Assembly: GCA_963210315.1 (NCBI GenBank)
Contig: OY723308.1
Span: 1,488,001 to 1,552,000, forward strand
Length of the DNA: 64,000 bases
Reading direction: 5' to 3'
DNA from: Rhynchopus euleeides
Taxonomy: Eukaryota > Euglenozoa > Diplonemea > Diplonemida > Diplonemidae
In this document: positions 1-9,178 of the stretch, in pieces
Position numbering within the stretch: the stretch's first letter is position 1
How the letters are laid out: every line of letters begins with the position of its first letter
Notes under the pieces: model-generated
Seen by the model: the letters and a program-made list of their open reading frames with translations, nothing else
Told to the model about the DNA's origin: nothing
Database searches by the model: none
Translations under genes and position numbers: made by a program

Positions 1-84
1 AACACCTGGGCAAGGTTGCCCCATGCCCAGAAACACCTGAGAAGGAAGTGAGTTCCAGGAGCCGCGTAGAACACCCTCGAGATT

Positions 85-402
85 GTGAATGATGATACGA
101 TCACAGCCTTCAGGGCGCTGCGAGGTGCCACCCTGAAGGTGGCCCTTGACATCAAGGAGAGCGTCGGCCGAGGGGTCGACGAAAAGCTGAAGAAGGCGCT
201 ACTGGCACTGGATCCCGCGGGGTATACGGAGGTCACCGCCACACAGGCAACCTCCGCTGACAACGTCCAGGAGACGTTATCCGAGGGGATCACAACGGCA
301 CTAGAGATCTGTGTCACGGGATCCAGGCGCCCACTCTCCCTCGACGGTCTGGGGATTGTTGTTGGGTATGGTGTCGTTTCCTGCAGCTGCAAAAAAGCGT
401 AG
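85..402 (+). CDS. Unrecognised short reading frame, possibly an exon
   Basis: The frame is open from about position 70 to the stop at 402. It encodes about 105 residues with a GC-rich third codon position over its first two thirds, including a helical-looking lysine-rich stretch. No domain is recognised and there is no good ATG: the frame opens with a GTG, so it is either an internal exon of a gene extending off the left edge or chance. The last 30 residues (after 'EICVTG') look non-coding. It lies outside the duplicated array that begins at 990. Confidence 0.2.
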   Translation: MNDDTITAFRALRGATLKVALDIKESVGRGVDEKLKKALLALDPAGYTEVTATQATSADNVQETLSEGITTALEICVTGSRRPLSLDGLGIVVGYGVVSCSCKKA

Positions 403-421
403 CAACTGTGCTTCCTTCTTC

Positions 422-518
422 CTTAATGATGCGTTGACGCTTCCACCCGGAGGAGCTGAAGCAGGCACCGCTTAATGATGCGTTGATGCTTCCACCCGAC
501 GAGCTGAAGCAGGCACCG
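422..518 (+). repeat. Tandem duplication of a 48/49-bp unit
   Basis: Units at 422-470 (49 bp) and 471-518 (48 bp) are near-identical and differ by a few substitutions and one indel. The indel shifts the reading frame between the copies. Each unit carries, on the minus strand, the GGAAGCGTCAACGCA-type box that recurs elsewhere in the window (exact at 430-444, with one change in unit 2). Confidence 0.8.
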
Positions 519-689
519 CGCCAAAGGGCACCCCCAAAGAGACCTGCAAAGACTGCGTCGAAACCCGCACCGAAGGCTGCCAGCGCTGCAGCACCTGAAG
601 AACCTGCAGCACCTGCAGCACCTGAAGCGCCTGCACCCTCACTGACCCCGGAACAGCAAGAACTCCTTGAGTTTGGGGTCCCGGCATAG
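486..689 (+). CDS. Ala/Pro/Lys-rich short reading frame
   Basis: The ATG at 486 opens a 67-codon frame. It is rich in Ala, Pro and Lys, with an 'APAAPEAPAP' type tail followed by the helical 'LTPEQQELLEFG'. The composition resembles the disordered tail of a nuclear or chromatin protein, but no family is recognised. It begins inside the 48/49-bp tandem duplication, so it may be the last exon of a gene whose upstream part has been rearranged. Chance low-complexity ORF is an equal alternative. Confidence 0.25.
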   Translation: MLPPDELKQAPRQRAPPKRPAKTASKPAPKAASAAAPEEPAAPAAPEAPAPSLTPEQQELLEFGVPA

Positions 690-794
690 AGACAGAGAAT
701 GGCTGAGTAAATCAAAAAATGAGACCCCCCCCCCCTTTTCACTACGCACAAACTACGCAATATGGGGTCGTCAGGGGCACCATTTGCATTGTTT

Positions 795-828
795 GGAATC
801 CATGCGGATCGTGGTGGGGTCACTTTGG
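795..828 (+). repeat. Dispersed short repeat containing TGCGGATCGTGGTGGGGTC
   Basis: A stretch of about 34 bp that recurs with few changes at 35897-35929 and more diverged at 36065-36097. The latter two lie within the block inserted into unit 3. It is not part of the 15 kb array. Confidence 0.65.
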
Positions 829-854
829 TGACCGAGGTACCAAGTCTGGCCCTT

Positions 855-989
855 TAGAACACCTTCAAAAAATTTTCGAAAAACCAAAAAAAAATAATTA
901 CATGTAAATAATAATCGTATGTAAACAATACATGTAAATAATTTTATGTAAACAATAGCTGTAGGTAAACAATAGGTGTGAGGGGGGTT
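855..989 (+). other. AT-rich patch with repeated TGTAAAYAAT motifs
   Basis: An unusually AT-rich stretch in this GC-rich window. It contains at least five imperfect copies of TGTAAAYAAT/GGTAAACAAT, alternating in two forms, and ends where homology to the other array units begins (990). No gene is seen. It could be the flank in which the array arose or a regulatory or origin-like sequence; nothing here distinguishes these. Confidence 0.5.
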
Positions 990-3122
990 TAGTTTTTTTA
1001 TTTTCCCCCCCCTGTGGTTTTCATACACAGGGGACGGCATAACGTTTTCGATAACGTTCGAACGCCCTGTGCATTAGTGTAAGTGTATGTAATTTTTTCC
1101 GAAACACAGACGCACCTTTATTGCGAACGATTCGCACAAAACAAAACCCCCGTCTTCCCCACCGGGCTGCGGGGGGTTTTTTTGGATGTGTGCTCTGTGT
1201 CCGAAGGACGGCGACTTTCGTTGTTTTCCTTCTTCCCTTCCTTGGGATATTTTTTTTCGCCCTGCTCTTTTTTTAGCAGGCATTTTATTATTGCTGTCAG
1301 TGGTTTAGTGTAGAAACCGTATCGATCGACCCCCGCTGGTGACGTATGCAAAATCGCATCACACCCCTCCCCCCACCCCTCGCCGTTGCCATCCCGTCCC
1401 CGTGTCTCTAGAGGGTGCTTACCGTATTGGGGCAGCCCGTTCTCACTGTACCTGCATCTCTTAGTGAAGGCAGGCCCATTGCACCCAATTTCTCATCTCG
1501 GGTCTCGCGCCACATCCGTTGCGTAAACCATTTGGGCCCTGCTGCGGCAACACCCAGTTGTACTTTCGGTGACAACGATGTCCCCGTATACAAACCCATT
1601 TATCTCGTGGGGAAAGCGTCAACGCATCTCACGAAGTGCAAGTGGGAGAGGAATTGTTTTCCTCATCGCGTCATCCCGTCTGTCTGTCTTCTCTGTGTGT
1701 GTGTGTCAAAAAAACTGTGCTGGTGTTTCGGTGCAAACCCACACCATTGTCACCTCCAGGGTGTTAGGTTCACCTTTACTGCAGATCAGAGCGACACGTC
1801 GCCACCGCCACCCCAGCCACTCTGAGTCTGGGGGTCTTCGCCTTCGGCAGTTCCTTTTCGATGCAAGCGTTCGGTGATCCCAGCAGCGACCCTCTAAAAT
1901 AGGATGCAATGTACCAAAGCAACAAAGGCACCAGTTTCGACACCGTCGCGAAGGCCCCCCACTCAGTGCGCGTTGTTTGATTTTACCCTCGTTGTGCTGT
2001 GCTGTTGCTGTGCAGTGCCAGCCCTCCCTCCCTTTGCCCCAACCAACCATGCGCGGACACTTCCGCCTCCCTTCCTGCGTGATCCGGGTGCATCCCGACA
2101 CAACGGTTGCTGTCCTGTCCGCCTTTGAGGGGCTCGACGTCTCGGCGGCAGTGCATTTCATCCATGGCCCCCCCTTCTTTTTTTCAGTTCAGCTTCTCCA
2201 TCAGTCTATATCATCAGAACGAAAAAAAATCAACAACCGGGAAAAACAAAACACACGTCACAAATCACACCCAGAGGAATTCCATGCCGCTGGGTTTGGC
2301 AACTCTCTCTGCCCCTCCCTCACTGTCCCTCTCGCCCTGTCTCACCACGTCCCCCACTTGCACCTCCTGTTTTCTTTGTCGAGAGCCCTGACGGAGAACA
2401 CCGAAACTGGAGCTCGTCCCCCCCGCTGCCCTCTCGCCGCGGACAAATTTTGTGTGCAGGTGGAGGGTGTCGTCAGCTCCGTGCAGCTTACACAAATATA
2501 TATGGGGGGGGGGGTTAAGTGTGGTGTGAGTGAGGGGGTGGGGAGGAGGGCAGGGTTAGCGGGTTCCACATTTTATTAGATAGAAAATCACAGAGAAAAC
2601 GAAAAACCATCAAAAGAAAAAAAGACGGCGCATGCCCGTGGCGGAAACGAGGCGCAGGGGGTGCTGTTCCGTTTTACGGGGGGTCTTATAATTCTTTTTG
2701 TTGCGACACCGCCAATCCAACCCCCCTCCCCTCCCCTCCCCCTCAATGTTTTTCACACACAACAAGAAGCTTGCCACAGTGAAAGAGATAGTTGGCAGCG
2801 CTTTGGGTGACAAACAATCTACCCTGCCTTGTTGCTATGACTGTGCGCACATTCACACCAACCTTCATCAGGCAAAACACGTCAGGTTTGTTCACCCGGG
2901 TTTGGCGCACAAACAACGCCTTATCTTTTTTATCGCGGGGGGGTGCACCTCAATTTTTCCAGCGCACACACCGCTCAATTTTGCCCCACCACAGGCCACA
3001 CCCAGCCCACCTTTCCCCCCCACTTTTCAACCCCAGTTGCCACACACAAAACGCCCTTCTTCTCGGAATTCATACGATACTCCCTACCACACCCCACCAC
3101 CTCCCCCGGCAGGTCACCGGCG
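990..3122 (+). other. Leader region upstream of DUF4116 gene, copy 1
   Basis: About 2.1 kb without a recognisable complete gene. It has poly-purine and poly-pyrimidine runs, hairpin-forming stretches near 1040-1070 (AACGTT palindromes) and 1150-1180, and a GAAAGCGTCAACGCA box at 1612-1626. A splice-acceptor-like CAG at about 2020 precedes a short frame starting at the ATG at 2049. Another pyrimidine-rich CAG lies about 10 bases before the DUF4116 ATG. The frame from 2049 ('MRGHFRLPSC...') is the same in all three units but carries no synonymous-change evidence, so it is not claimed as a gene. The region may hold promoter and 5' exon/intron sequence of the DUF4116 gene. Confidence 0.5.
1612..1626 (+). 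promoter_or_regulatory. Recurrent GAAAGCGTCAACGCA box (unit 1 leader)
   Basis: The same 15-mer occurs at 16912-16926 and 31778-31792 in the other leaders. A one-base variant starting GGAAGCG occurs at 12936, 24933 and 42489, and on the minus strand at 430-444 and 27403-27417. A regulatory role is inference from recurrence. Confidence 0.4.
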
Positions 3123-5186
3123 ATGGATGCCTTCCTCGTCGACACACGGTGCGGGGAGAAGCATGTGGTTCACATCGCCAACGGCGACCTGCCAGAGCAC
3201 CTGAAGGAGGAGGCCATCGAGTTGGTCCTCGGGTCGCCCGACGACGTCATTCTGGAGGACGTCGAGCTGTCGTTGGAAGGGGATCTCCTGGATGAGACCG
3301 TGCCCCTCTGCGACGCCCCAGGCGTGACGCAGGGCTGCAGCATCGAGGTGGGGCTGTCTGGGGCACGCTTTGTCGAGGCGATCCAGAGGAGGTGGGGCGC
3401 AATCTTGTTCAGCAAGGCTCCCCCCTGGGCACAGCTCCGGCACGAGGTGGCGCTGGCTGCGGTGCAGCTCAGCGGGGACACGCTGGTGAAGGTGGACCCC
3501 GCATTCCTCAACGACAAGCTGATAGTCCTCACCGCGACCCTCACCTGCCCTCTCGCAATACAGCACGCCTCTGAAGCTTTACGCAACGATGCTGACGTCG
3601 TGCTGGCCGCGGTGATGCGAGAGGTAAGAGCTCTGCAATACGCCTCCGCCCAGCTCCGCTCCGATAAACACTTCATCCTGACCTGCGTCCAGCGCCGCCC
3701 CGTCGCACTGCAGTATGCCGATACATCCCTTTGGAACGACACAGACATCCTCACGGCAAGCCTCCACCCGGATTTCAACTACACAACAGAGGCTCTGAGG
3801 TGCGACAGGGAGGCAGCCCTGTCCTGCACAGCTGGGGGGCCTCCGGATGAGATGGGCCTCAACCTCGAAGCCCTGTCCATGCGTGCGTCGCTGGAGACCA
3901 TGCCGGAGGCACTGCGGGGCGACAGGGAGGTGGTGATATCCGCTGTGAAGCGGTGGAGCCCCGACTTCATCAACGCTTCCGAGCCGCTCCGGCAGGACCT
4001 GGGGTTCCAGCGGGAGGCTGTCGCTTGGAATGGAGGGGTCCTGCCCTATGCGACCGAGCTGCAGAGCGACCGCGATGCAGTGTTGTCCGCTGTGGAGACC
4101 GACCCCCTCGCTTTGCTTCACGCCTCCCCGTCGCTGCAGGGCGACAGGGAGGTGGTGCTGGCTGCGATGCGCAGCAGGGGCCGCGGGCAGCGCGCCGCGC
4201 TGCGCTGCGCACCCGCCTCCTTCCGGAGGGACCGGGAGGTGCTGCTGGCAGGCGTGCGGCGCGAGCCGGAGGTGCTGCTGGAGGCTGACACCCTTCTCCA
4301 CTCCGACAGGGCCTTCCTGATGCGGGTCGCCGCTGCGCAGGGGAATGCACTGCTCCATATGGACATGCCGTGCCGTTCCGACGTGAGGGTGCAGGCTGCC
4401 GCTGTGGCGCAGAACCCCATGGCGCTGCGCTACTGCAGGGATGAGTTCCGCTCCGACAAGGAGGTCCTCCTCTCGGCAGTCGGGAGGTGCGGCCGTCTCT
4501 TGGCACATCTCCCGGAAATCATGCGGAGCGACAGAGATGTGGTGCTGGCTGCAGCGCAGTCCCGCGATGCATGCGATGTGCTGTCATTTTCACCCAATTT
4601 CCGCAACGACCCGGGCGTGGTGCTGGCGGCTGCTGCGAGCGGTGCGGAGGAGCCGCTGCGGCACGCAGACCCTGCCCTCTGCGCCAACAGGGACTTCATG
4701 CTCGAGGCTGTCAGGAGGGGCGGCTGCGCCATATGCTCCGCCGGCGCCTCGCTCTGCCGCGACAGGGAGCTGCAGATGGCAGCCCTTCTGCAGGACGGCC
4801 GTGCTCTGCGGTTTGCCGACCCCCCGCTGCGCCGCGACAGGTCTGTCGTCCTCCGTGCAGCGCGTGCCCACGGTGGTGCGCTGCAGTACGCTGATTACCT
4901 CTTCCGGCACGACGAGGAGGTGGTGCTCGCCGCTGTGGGGAGCTGCGGGGATGCGCTGCGCTTCGCCGGCAGAAAGCTCCGGAGCAACCGGGGCGTGGTG
5001 CTGGCGGCTGTGCGGCAGGACGGGCGTGCCCTGAAGCACGCCCCCGCCGCGATGTGCAGCGACAGGGAGGTGGTGCTGGCGGCGGTGCGGTCGAACCCGG
5101 ATGCCTTTGTGCACGCCTCCCCCACACTGCGGCGCGACAGCGTCGTTCTCGCTCTGGCTTTCCCGGAGCTTCATGACACCCAGTGA
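3123..5186 (+). CDS. Ubiquitin-like/DUF4116 repeat protein, copy 1
   Basis: A 687-residue protein. Residues 1-80 have the spacing of a ubiquitin-like beta-grasp fold, with a hydrophobic strand, a helix and a terminal 'DAPGVTQGCSIEVGLS' like the 'DYNIQ..STLHLVLR' end of ubiquitin. From about residue 100 to the end it is built of about 24-residue repeats of the form 'ALRxDRxVVLAAVxxxGxALxxA', the signature of DUF4116, a repeat of unknown function common in algae, other protists and amoeba-associated bacteria. The ATG at 3123 follows a pyrimidine-rich CAG and is in the same place in all three copies. It differs from copies 2 and 3 by only a few residues: Asp/Val at the 'SPxDVILED' site, Asp/Glu in 'SLEGxLLDE', and the 'EPEVLLEADTLLHSDR' segment. 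The ubiquitin-like call is from pattern only; no biochemical role is known. Confidence 0.85.
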   Translation: MDAFLVDTRCGEKHVVHIANGDLPEHLKEEAIELVLGSPDDVILEDVELSLEGDLLDETVPLCDAPGVTQGCSIEVGLSGARFVEAIQRRWGAILFSKAPPWAQLRHEVALAAVQLSGDTLVKVDPAFLNDKLIVLTATLTCPLAIQHASEALRNDADVVLAAVMREVRALQYASAQLRSDKHFILTCVQRRPVALQYADTSLWNDTDILTASLHPDFNYTTEALRCDREAALSCTAGGPPDEMGLNLEALSMRASLETMPEALRGDREVVISAVKRWSPDFINASEPLRQDLGFQREAVAWNGGVLPYATELQSDRDAVLSAVETDPLALLHASPSLQGDREVVLAAMRSRGRGQRAALRCAPASFRRDREVLLAGVRREPEVLLEADTLLHSDRAFLMRVAAAQGNALLHMDMPCRSDVRVQAAAVAQNPMALRYCRDEFRSDKEVLLSAVGRCGRLLAHLPEIMRSDRDVVLAAAQSRDACDVLSFSPNFRNDPGVVLAAAASGAEEPLRHADPALCANRDFMLEAVRRGGCAICSAGASLCRDRELQMAALLQDGRALRFADPPLRRDRSVVLRAARAHGGALQYADYLFRHDEEVVLAAVGSCGDALRFAGRKLRSNRGVVLAAVRQDGRALKHAPAAMCSDREVVLAAVRSNPDAFVHASPTLRRDSVVLALAFPELHDTQ

Positions 5187-6012
5187 CCCGACACAACACG
5201 ACACGACACGACCCCCCATCCACCCCTGCTGCTGAGAGGAAGGGAGGATGAAGGGTGAAGGGCGAAGGGGGCGCGGTGTGCACCGGCACACCGCCCCCAC
5301 CGGACTGTTCTGTTCTCTTCTGGGCGTCTCTATCTCATCACCATCGCGTTGTGATATCATATGATGTATGATGAAACATCCAGACGTGCCTCAGCCTGGG
5401 AGTGCCATGTGCGGAGGGCTCTAGTTGCAGCCCCGCCTTCTCGAATCTAGCCCCTTCCCCCCCTTCTGATTTGGTCAGGATGACTAGATTTTGTTGGAAG
5501 GGGCACACGCCACCTTGGGGTTGGTGCCCTGACGACACGACCCTTCACCAGCACGGCGCGTCCGTTCGCTGCACACAACACAAAACACACAAATTGCACA
5601 TCCTTGCGGTCCTGCATTTTCAGTGCAGGAAGTCCCCTGTCGCTCCTCCTGGGACCACGATATCGCATGACATATCCGTGGCTCACCCGGGGCAGGTGCC
5701 TGGGCACTCGCTGCTGACTATACATTGACCCCTCAGGAATTCTGAATTCTGAAGATGCACAGTGGACCTGGCCTCAACTTTGAACCCACACCCAAACCCC
5801 CTGGACTAGTGTGGGATGCATTGAGGGGCGCTGTCCAGTTGTATGCTGTAGTCCGTAGGGGATTTGCAGGGGCAACGCGATTGCATGCGATGCCCACACC
5901 CCAGGCCTCCGCTCTGTGATTGTTGCGGACACCACACCAACACACTGCACTGCACTGTGCTGCACAGCCTCACCTCACCACCCCCAGGTTACTCTTGCAC
6001 CAGTCCTGTGTG
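5187..6012 (+). other. Segment B, downstream of DUF4116 copy 1
   Basis: It starts with a short variable AACAC/ACACG pentanucleotide tract. Further on are several weak reading frames that change frame between this copy and its homologue at 40536-41166, so they are not supported as genes. Splice-like signals are present, such as a pyrimidine-rich CAG near 5630. It may contain the upstream regulatory region or 5' exons of the astacin gene that follows. Confidence 0.4.
5190..5212 (+). repeat. AACAC/ACACG pentanucleotide tract after DUF4116 copy 1
   Basis: Short here, expanded to about eight units in copy 2 (20721-20765) and intermediate in copy 3 (40134-40157). Its reverse complement (GTGTT)n lies in the Nup98 upstream intron (13251-13282, shorter at 28104-28126). 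Confidence 0.7.
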
Positions 6013-6639
6013 CAGGGCTTCCGCTAATCGCCCACCTCCAAAATTTCTGTGGGCGATGAATTTCTTGCAAAAAAGGCCCCTAAAAAAATTTTGCTCGGGC
6101 GCTTCGCGCCCTCGCGCTCCGGGCATTAGCCAGTTGATGCATGATGTTCCGTTATCCTGAGAGCCAGCTCAGGGTGGGACTGGCCTTTGCAACTTCTACA
6201 AAGCCCGCCTTGCTTTCTGACCTCCACTCAGATTGGATGTGAGTTGGGCTGCGTTTTGAGTGTGGCACGGACTCCACCGATGTGACGATAAATTGTCATC
6301 ACAAGGACATGCCACATGGGGGGGTCTGGGGGGCGGAGCCCCCCAGCCGCCGGAGGCCACGGTAGTGAACATCTCTTGTGGGCGGAAGGGAGGGCAACTT
6401 TTTACTAGGTTTCGACTTACGAAGCCGAGAAGAACAGTGCATACCAGCCACACCTGGCACGAGACCAGTGCCTCCACTCCAGGCCAGCTTCCTCAAGCCA
6501 AACTTCCGGGGCGATTTCGCCCAAAAATTTCTGGCCCAAAAAAAAAGGGGGGGGGGGGGGGGCGATTTCGCCCACTGAAAATGGGGGAAAAAAATAAAAA
6601 GGGGGTTTTCGCCCAAAAATCGCCCTCGCGGAAACCCTG
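6013..6639 (+). mobile_element. hAT-like non-autonomous element 1 (627 bp)
   Basis: The ends are CAGGGCTTCCGC... and ...GCGGAAACCCTG, forming imperfect terminal inverted repeats. The element is flanked by a perfect 8-bp duplication CCTGTGTG (6005-6012 and 6640-6647). The homologous position in unit 3 has a single CCTGTGTG (41167-41174) and no insert, giving an empty site. A CAGGG terminus with an 8-bp target duplication is typical of the hAT superfamily. No transposase is encoded. An internal stretch of about 80 bp (about 6308-6390) is shared with element 2 at 41832-42391. Confidence 0.85.
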
Positions 6640-6673
6640 CCTGTGTGTGTTTCTCTTTGCCCGAATTCCCACG

Positions 6674-7046
6674 ATGCGGGCTGTCGTGTGTTGGTTGTAT
6701 GTGGTGGTCGCGGCCGCAGGGCTGTGTGCCGGGTCGGCCGCACGGCCCGACCAGGGCAACGGCTTGGCGCGTGACGGAAAGGCTCTCGGGCTGGGGATCA
6801 AGAACGTCAAGAAGCTGTTCCCGCTCGGGGAGCCCGTGAACTACGCGATTGCGTCGTCCATTGATGTCAACGACACGCGCATCGCCGGAGGGGTGCAGCA
6901 CTGGGAGGAGAAGACGTGCTTCCGCTTCAACAAGTGCGACACCGAGGAGTCGTGCCCTCTCCCGTACATACTGTTCCGTGCCGGTGGCGGTTGTAGCTCC
7001 CCCGTTGGGCTGGACCTGTCGACGAGGATCAACACTAAAACTAAAA
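6674..7046 (+). pseudogene. Astacin-family metalloprotease, truncated N-terminal part
   Basis: The ATG at 6674 opens a signal peptide ('MRAVVCWLYVVVAAAGLCAGS') followed by a propeptide-like stretch. The start of an M12A astacin catalytic domain follows: 'PVNYAIASSIDV...IAGGVQHWEEKTCFRF', then 'PYILFRAGGGCSSPVG', matching the family's 'VPYVI..I..A...WE..TCIRF...YI.F..G.GC.S.VG' pattern. The zinc-binding HExxHxxGxxH and everything beyond are missing. At about 7047 the sequence switches to a copy of the CRN gene tail in another frame, and the astacin frame stops at 7081. It cannot encode an active protease unless spliced to distant exons. An intact ancestor is presumed; the copy at 41393 is even shorter. 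Confidence 0.75.
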
Positions 7047-7979
7047 TCGCTGGACAGCATGACGGGGAAGGAGCTCTATGACGCTTTGATGAAAGGCAAG
7101 GCATTGTATTCACAGAAAGACAATGAGGAGGGTGTCGACATGGTGATTCCGCTGAGGTGCAAGCGGGATGAGGAAGCCGGCCCTCAAATTTACCTCTTCT
7201 GCGGGCAGAACAAGCTCGTGGAATCCGTGAAGAACCTCGGTAAGGTTGAGAAGAAAGCTTTGGAAGTGGGGGAAAAGCTGAACATAAAGCTGGCAGCCGA
7301 ATGTGAGAGAAGAGAAGAAAAGACCACCTTCGCAGTTGCAGGCCTCTTCTTCACAACACACAAAGCGGAGCTGCGGACAGAGCTGCGATCTGGGGTCTGG
7401 TTTACCCAGGAGTCCCTTCCGAAGTGGCTCAGCAGACTGGGACCCCCGAGGCTGGCCTTCCCGAAGGGGAATCAGCCACGACTCGGCACGCTGCCGGGGC
7501 CCAACGGATCGTGCCTTGTGTCACGCCCTGTGTGGCCGTGGGTTTCTGCCGAGACATCTCGCGAGCTGCGTGCGCGCCCACCACCGCCTGCGTTCATGGT
7601 GCAATCCCGGGGCCCCTGCACACACGCCTTCGCTCCCACACTGAACCCTGTGTCGGGGCCGAGTCACGGGGCGCTGAGCGGGCAGAGGAGATCCTTCCCC
7701 ATTTCTGCACTCCCCCAGCGCGGGTGGACGCCGTGGGTCGCAAGGCTGATGCGCCACGGCAGGTGTTTTGTATAGACCGGGTCCCGAGTGTGGCTCAAGT
7801 CGGCTGAGCACTGGCCTTCTGTGCCGTTTGGTTTGTCCTGCAGCCTTTGCCATCTCCCCTTTGTTTTCTTTTCCCTCTTCCTCCTCTCTGTCAGGTGTTG
7901 GTGTGCTTGTGGGGTTCACAGTCCTAGGGTGTTGTTACCGAGCAAAGAAGACACTTGCCATTTTTCTCCGTCGTCTCTC
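7047..7979 (+). pseudogene. Duplicated tail of the CRN/RHS-like gene (nuclease-domain fragment)
   Basis: This 933-bp stretch matches 11567-12499. It encodes, in a frame ending at 7775, the PD-(D/E)XK-like domain ('GVDMVIPL...QIYLFCGQNK') and the proline/arginine-rich C-terminus, but has no start codon, coiled coil or P-loop. It differs from the two full-length copies at several residues (for example 'DALMKGKALYSQKDNEEGVDM' against 'DLMEGKALYSRKGNEKGVDL'), so it is older than the duplication of the full genes. It is fused out of frame to the truncated astacin. Confidence 0.8.
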
Positions 7980-9178
7980 ATGCCCACCCACGTGTACATT
8001 GTCAGTGAGGATGACGAGCATGGCGTTGCACACCTACACATAAGCGCCATTCCCCTTGAGAAGGTGATCAGCACTCCTGCAGGCCGTCCCGTGTGCATGT
8101 ACCCATATCAGCCTCTTTGGGCATCAATCGTCTCATCGGTATTCATCTCGCATGAATTCCGCGCGTATCGGCCCGTATAGACTCGCCTGGGCCTGCAAAG
8201 GTGCAGGCGTACAGTGCCCGCCAGAGTGGCCCTCTCCGCGTACAGTAGTGACCTTGTGCCAGCCAAAGCCTGCTGAAAAATCAGGAACAATCAGGTACCC
8301 GGGGCAGGTGGAGACATGTGTTCGTGCGACGAGCCTGGAGAAGCAACAGTAGAACCTCCGCTAGCCTACCAAGGCGAACACGCACAGTCACCGGGGTGCG
8401 GTGCCTGGGGGTCGCACATCACCTCCCGCAGGGGCAACCTGTTCCACTCCGCATGCCGCAGTAGCAGCAGCAGCAGCATCGGCATCACCAGACGCACAAC
8501 CCACTCTCAGGTGACAGCAATGCAGTTGGCACCGCATCCCGCAAACAGGTGGTTAAACCTGAACATCAGAGATCGCCTGGGGTGGAGGAGGTGCTTCGCC
8601 TCACACAACACCCACACTGGCCCTGCGGCTGCCTATCGTGATCCCATCACCTTCCCCGTCATCTTCTCCCTCCTGGCAGTCACGCCCGACCTCTGTCGTC
8701 CTCTCCGCTGCCTCTTCCGCCCCCTTGCCCCTGGTGCCCACCCAACCTCTGGTGCCTCACCCCTATCCGGTGGAGGTGGAGGATCAGCGACCCCCTCAGC
8801 TGTCTCCCTCTTCTGGGGGAGGCTTCCTGTAAAGCATGTGGAGTGTCATGCATGCGACGCGAGGCTGAACTGCAAAGTAGCCAAGTGATGAAAGGTTGTC
8901 GACGACAAGAAGATGCAGGCTCTTGCCCAACGGATGCAGGAGCTTTGTGACTGCCCCCCCTCTCTGATGCTCTGTTACTGTTGCTTTCGTTTTCCCGCCT
9001 TCCTTGCATCCCATGTTGCCACCACTACACAACGCCACCACACATCCTGCAGGTCTCTGAGCAACACCTGTGGTTACGTTCTCGTCAGAACGTGACCACA
9101 GCATCCCAGCTCCTACCCCGTCAACGTTCCATCTGGTCTGTTTTGTTCTTTGCTGTTCCCGACCCACTCCCCCCGCAA
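7980..9178 (+). other. Region between CRN fragment and CRN gene copy 1
   Basis: 7980-8775 is present only once in the window. It holds weak Ser/Pro-rich frames, such as a Pro/Ser-rich frame ending at 8832, that might be exons but have no recognisable domain. From 8776 the sequence is homologous to 20913 onwards in unit 2. This second part is probably the 5' flank and untranslated leader of the coiled-coil/NTPase gene. Confidence 0.4.

Noticed and set aside
3579..4508. Antisense frame inside DUF4116 copy 1 (repeated at 19109 and 38523)
   Set aside because: It mirrors the repeat periodicity of the sense gene and has no independent start context or domain.
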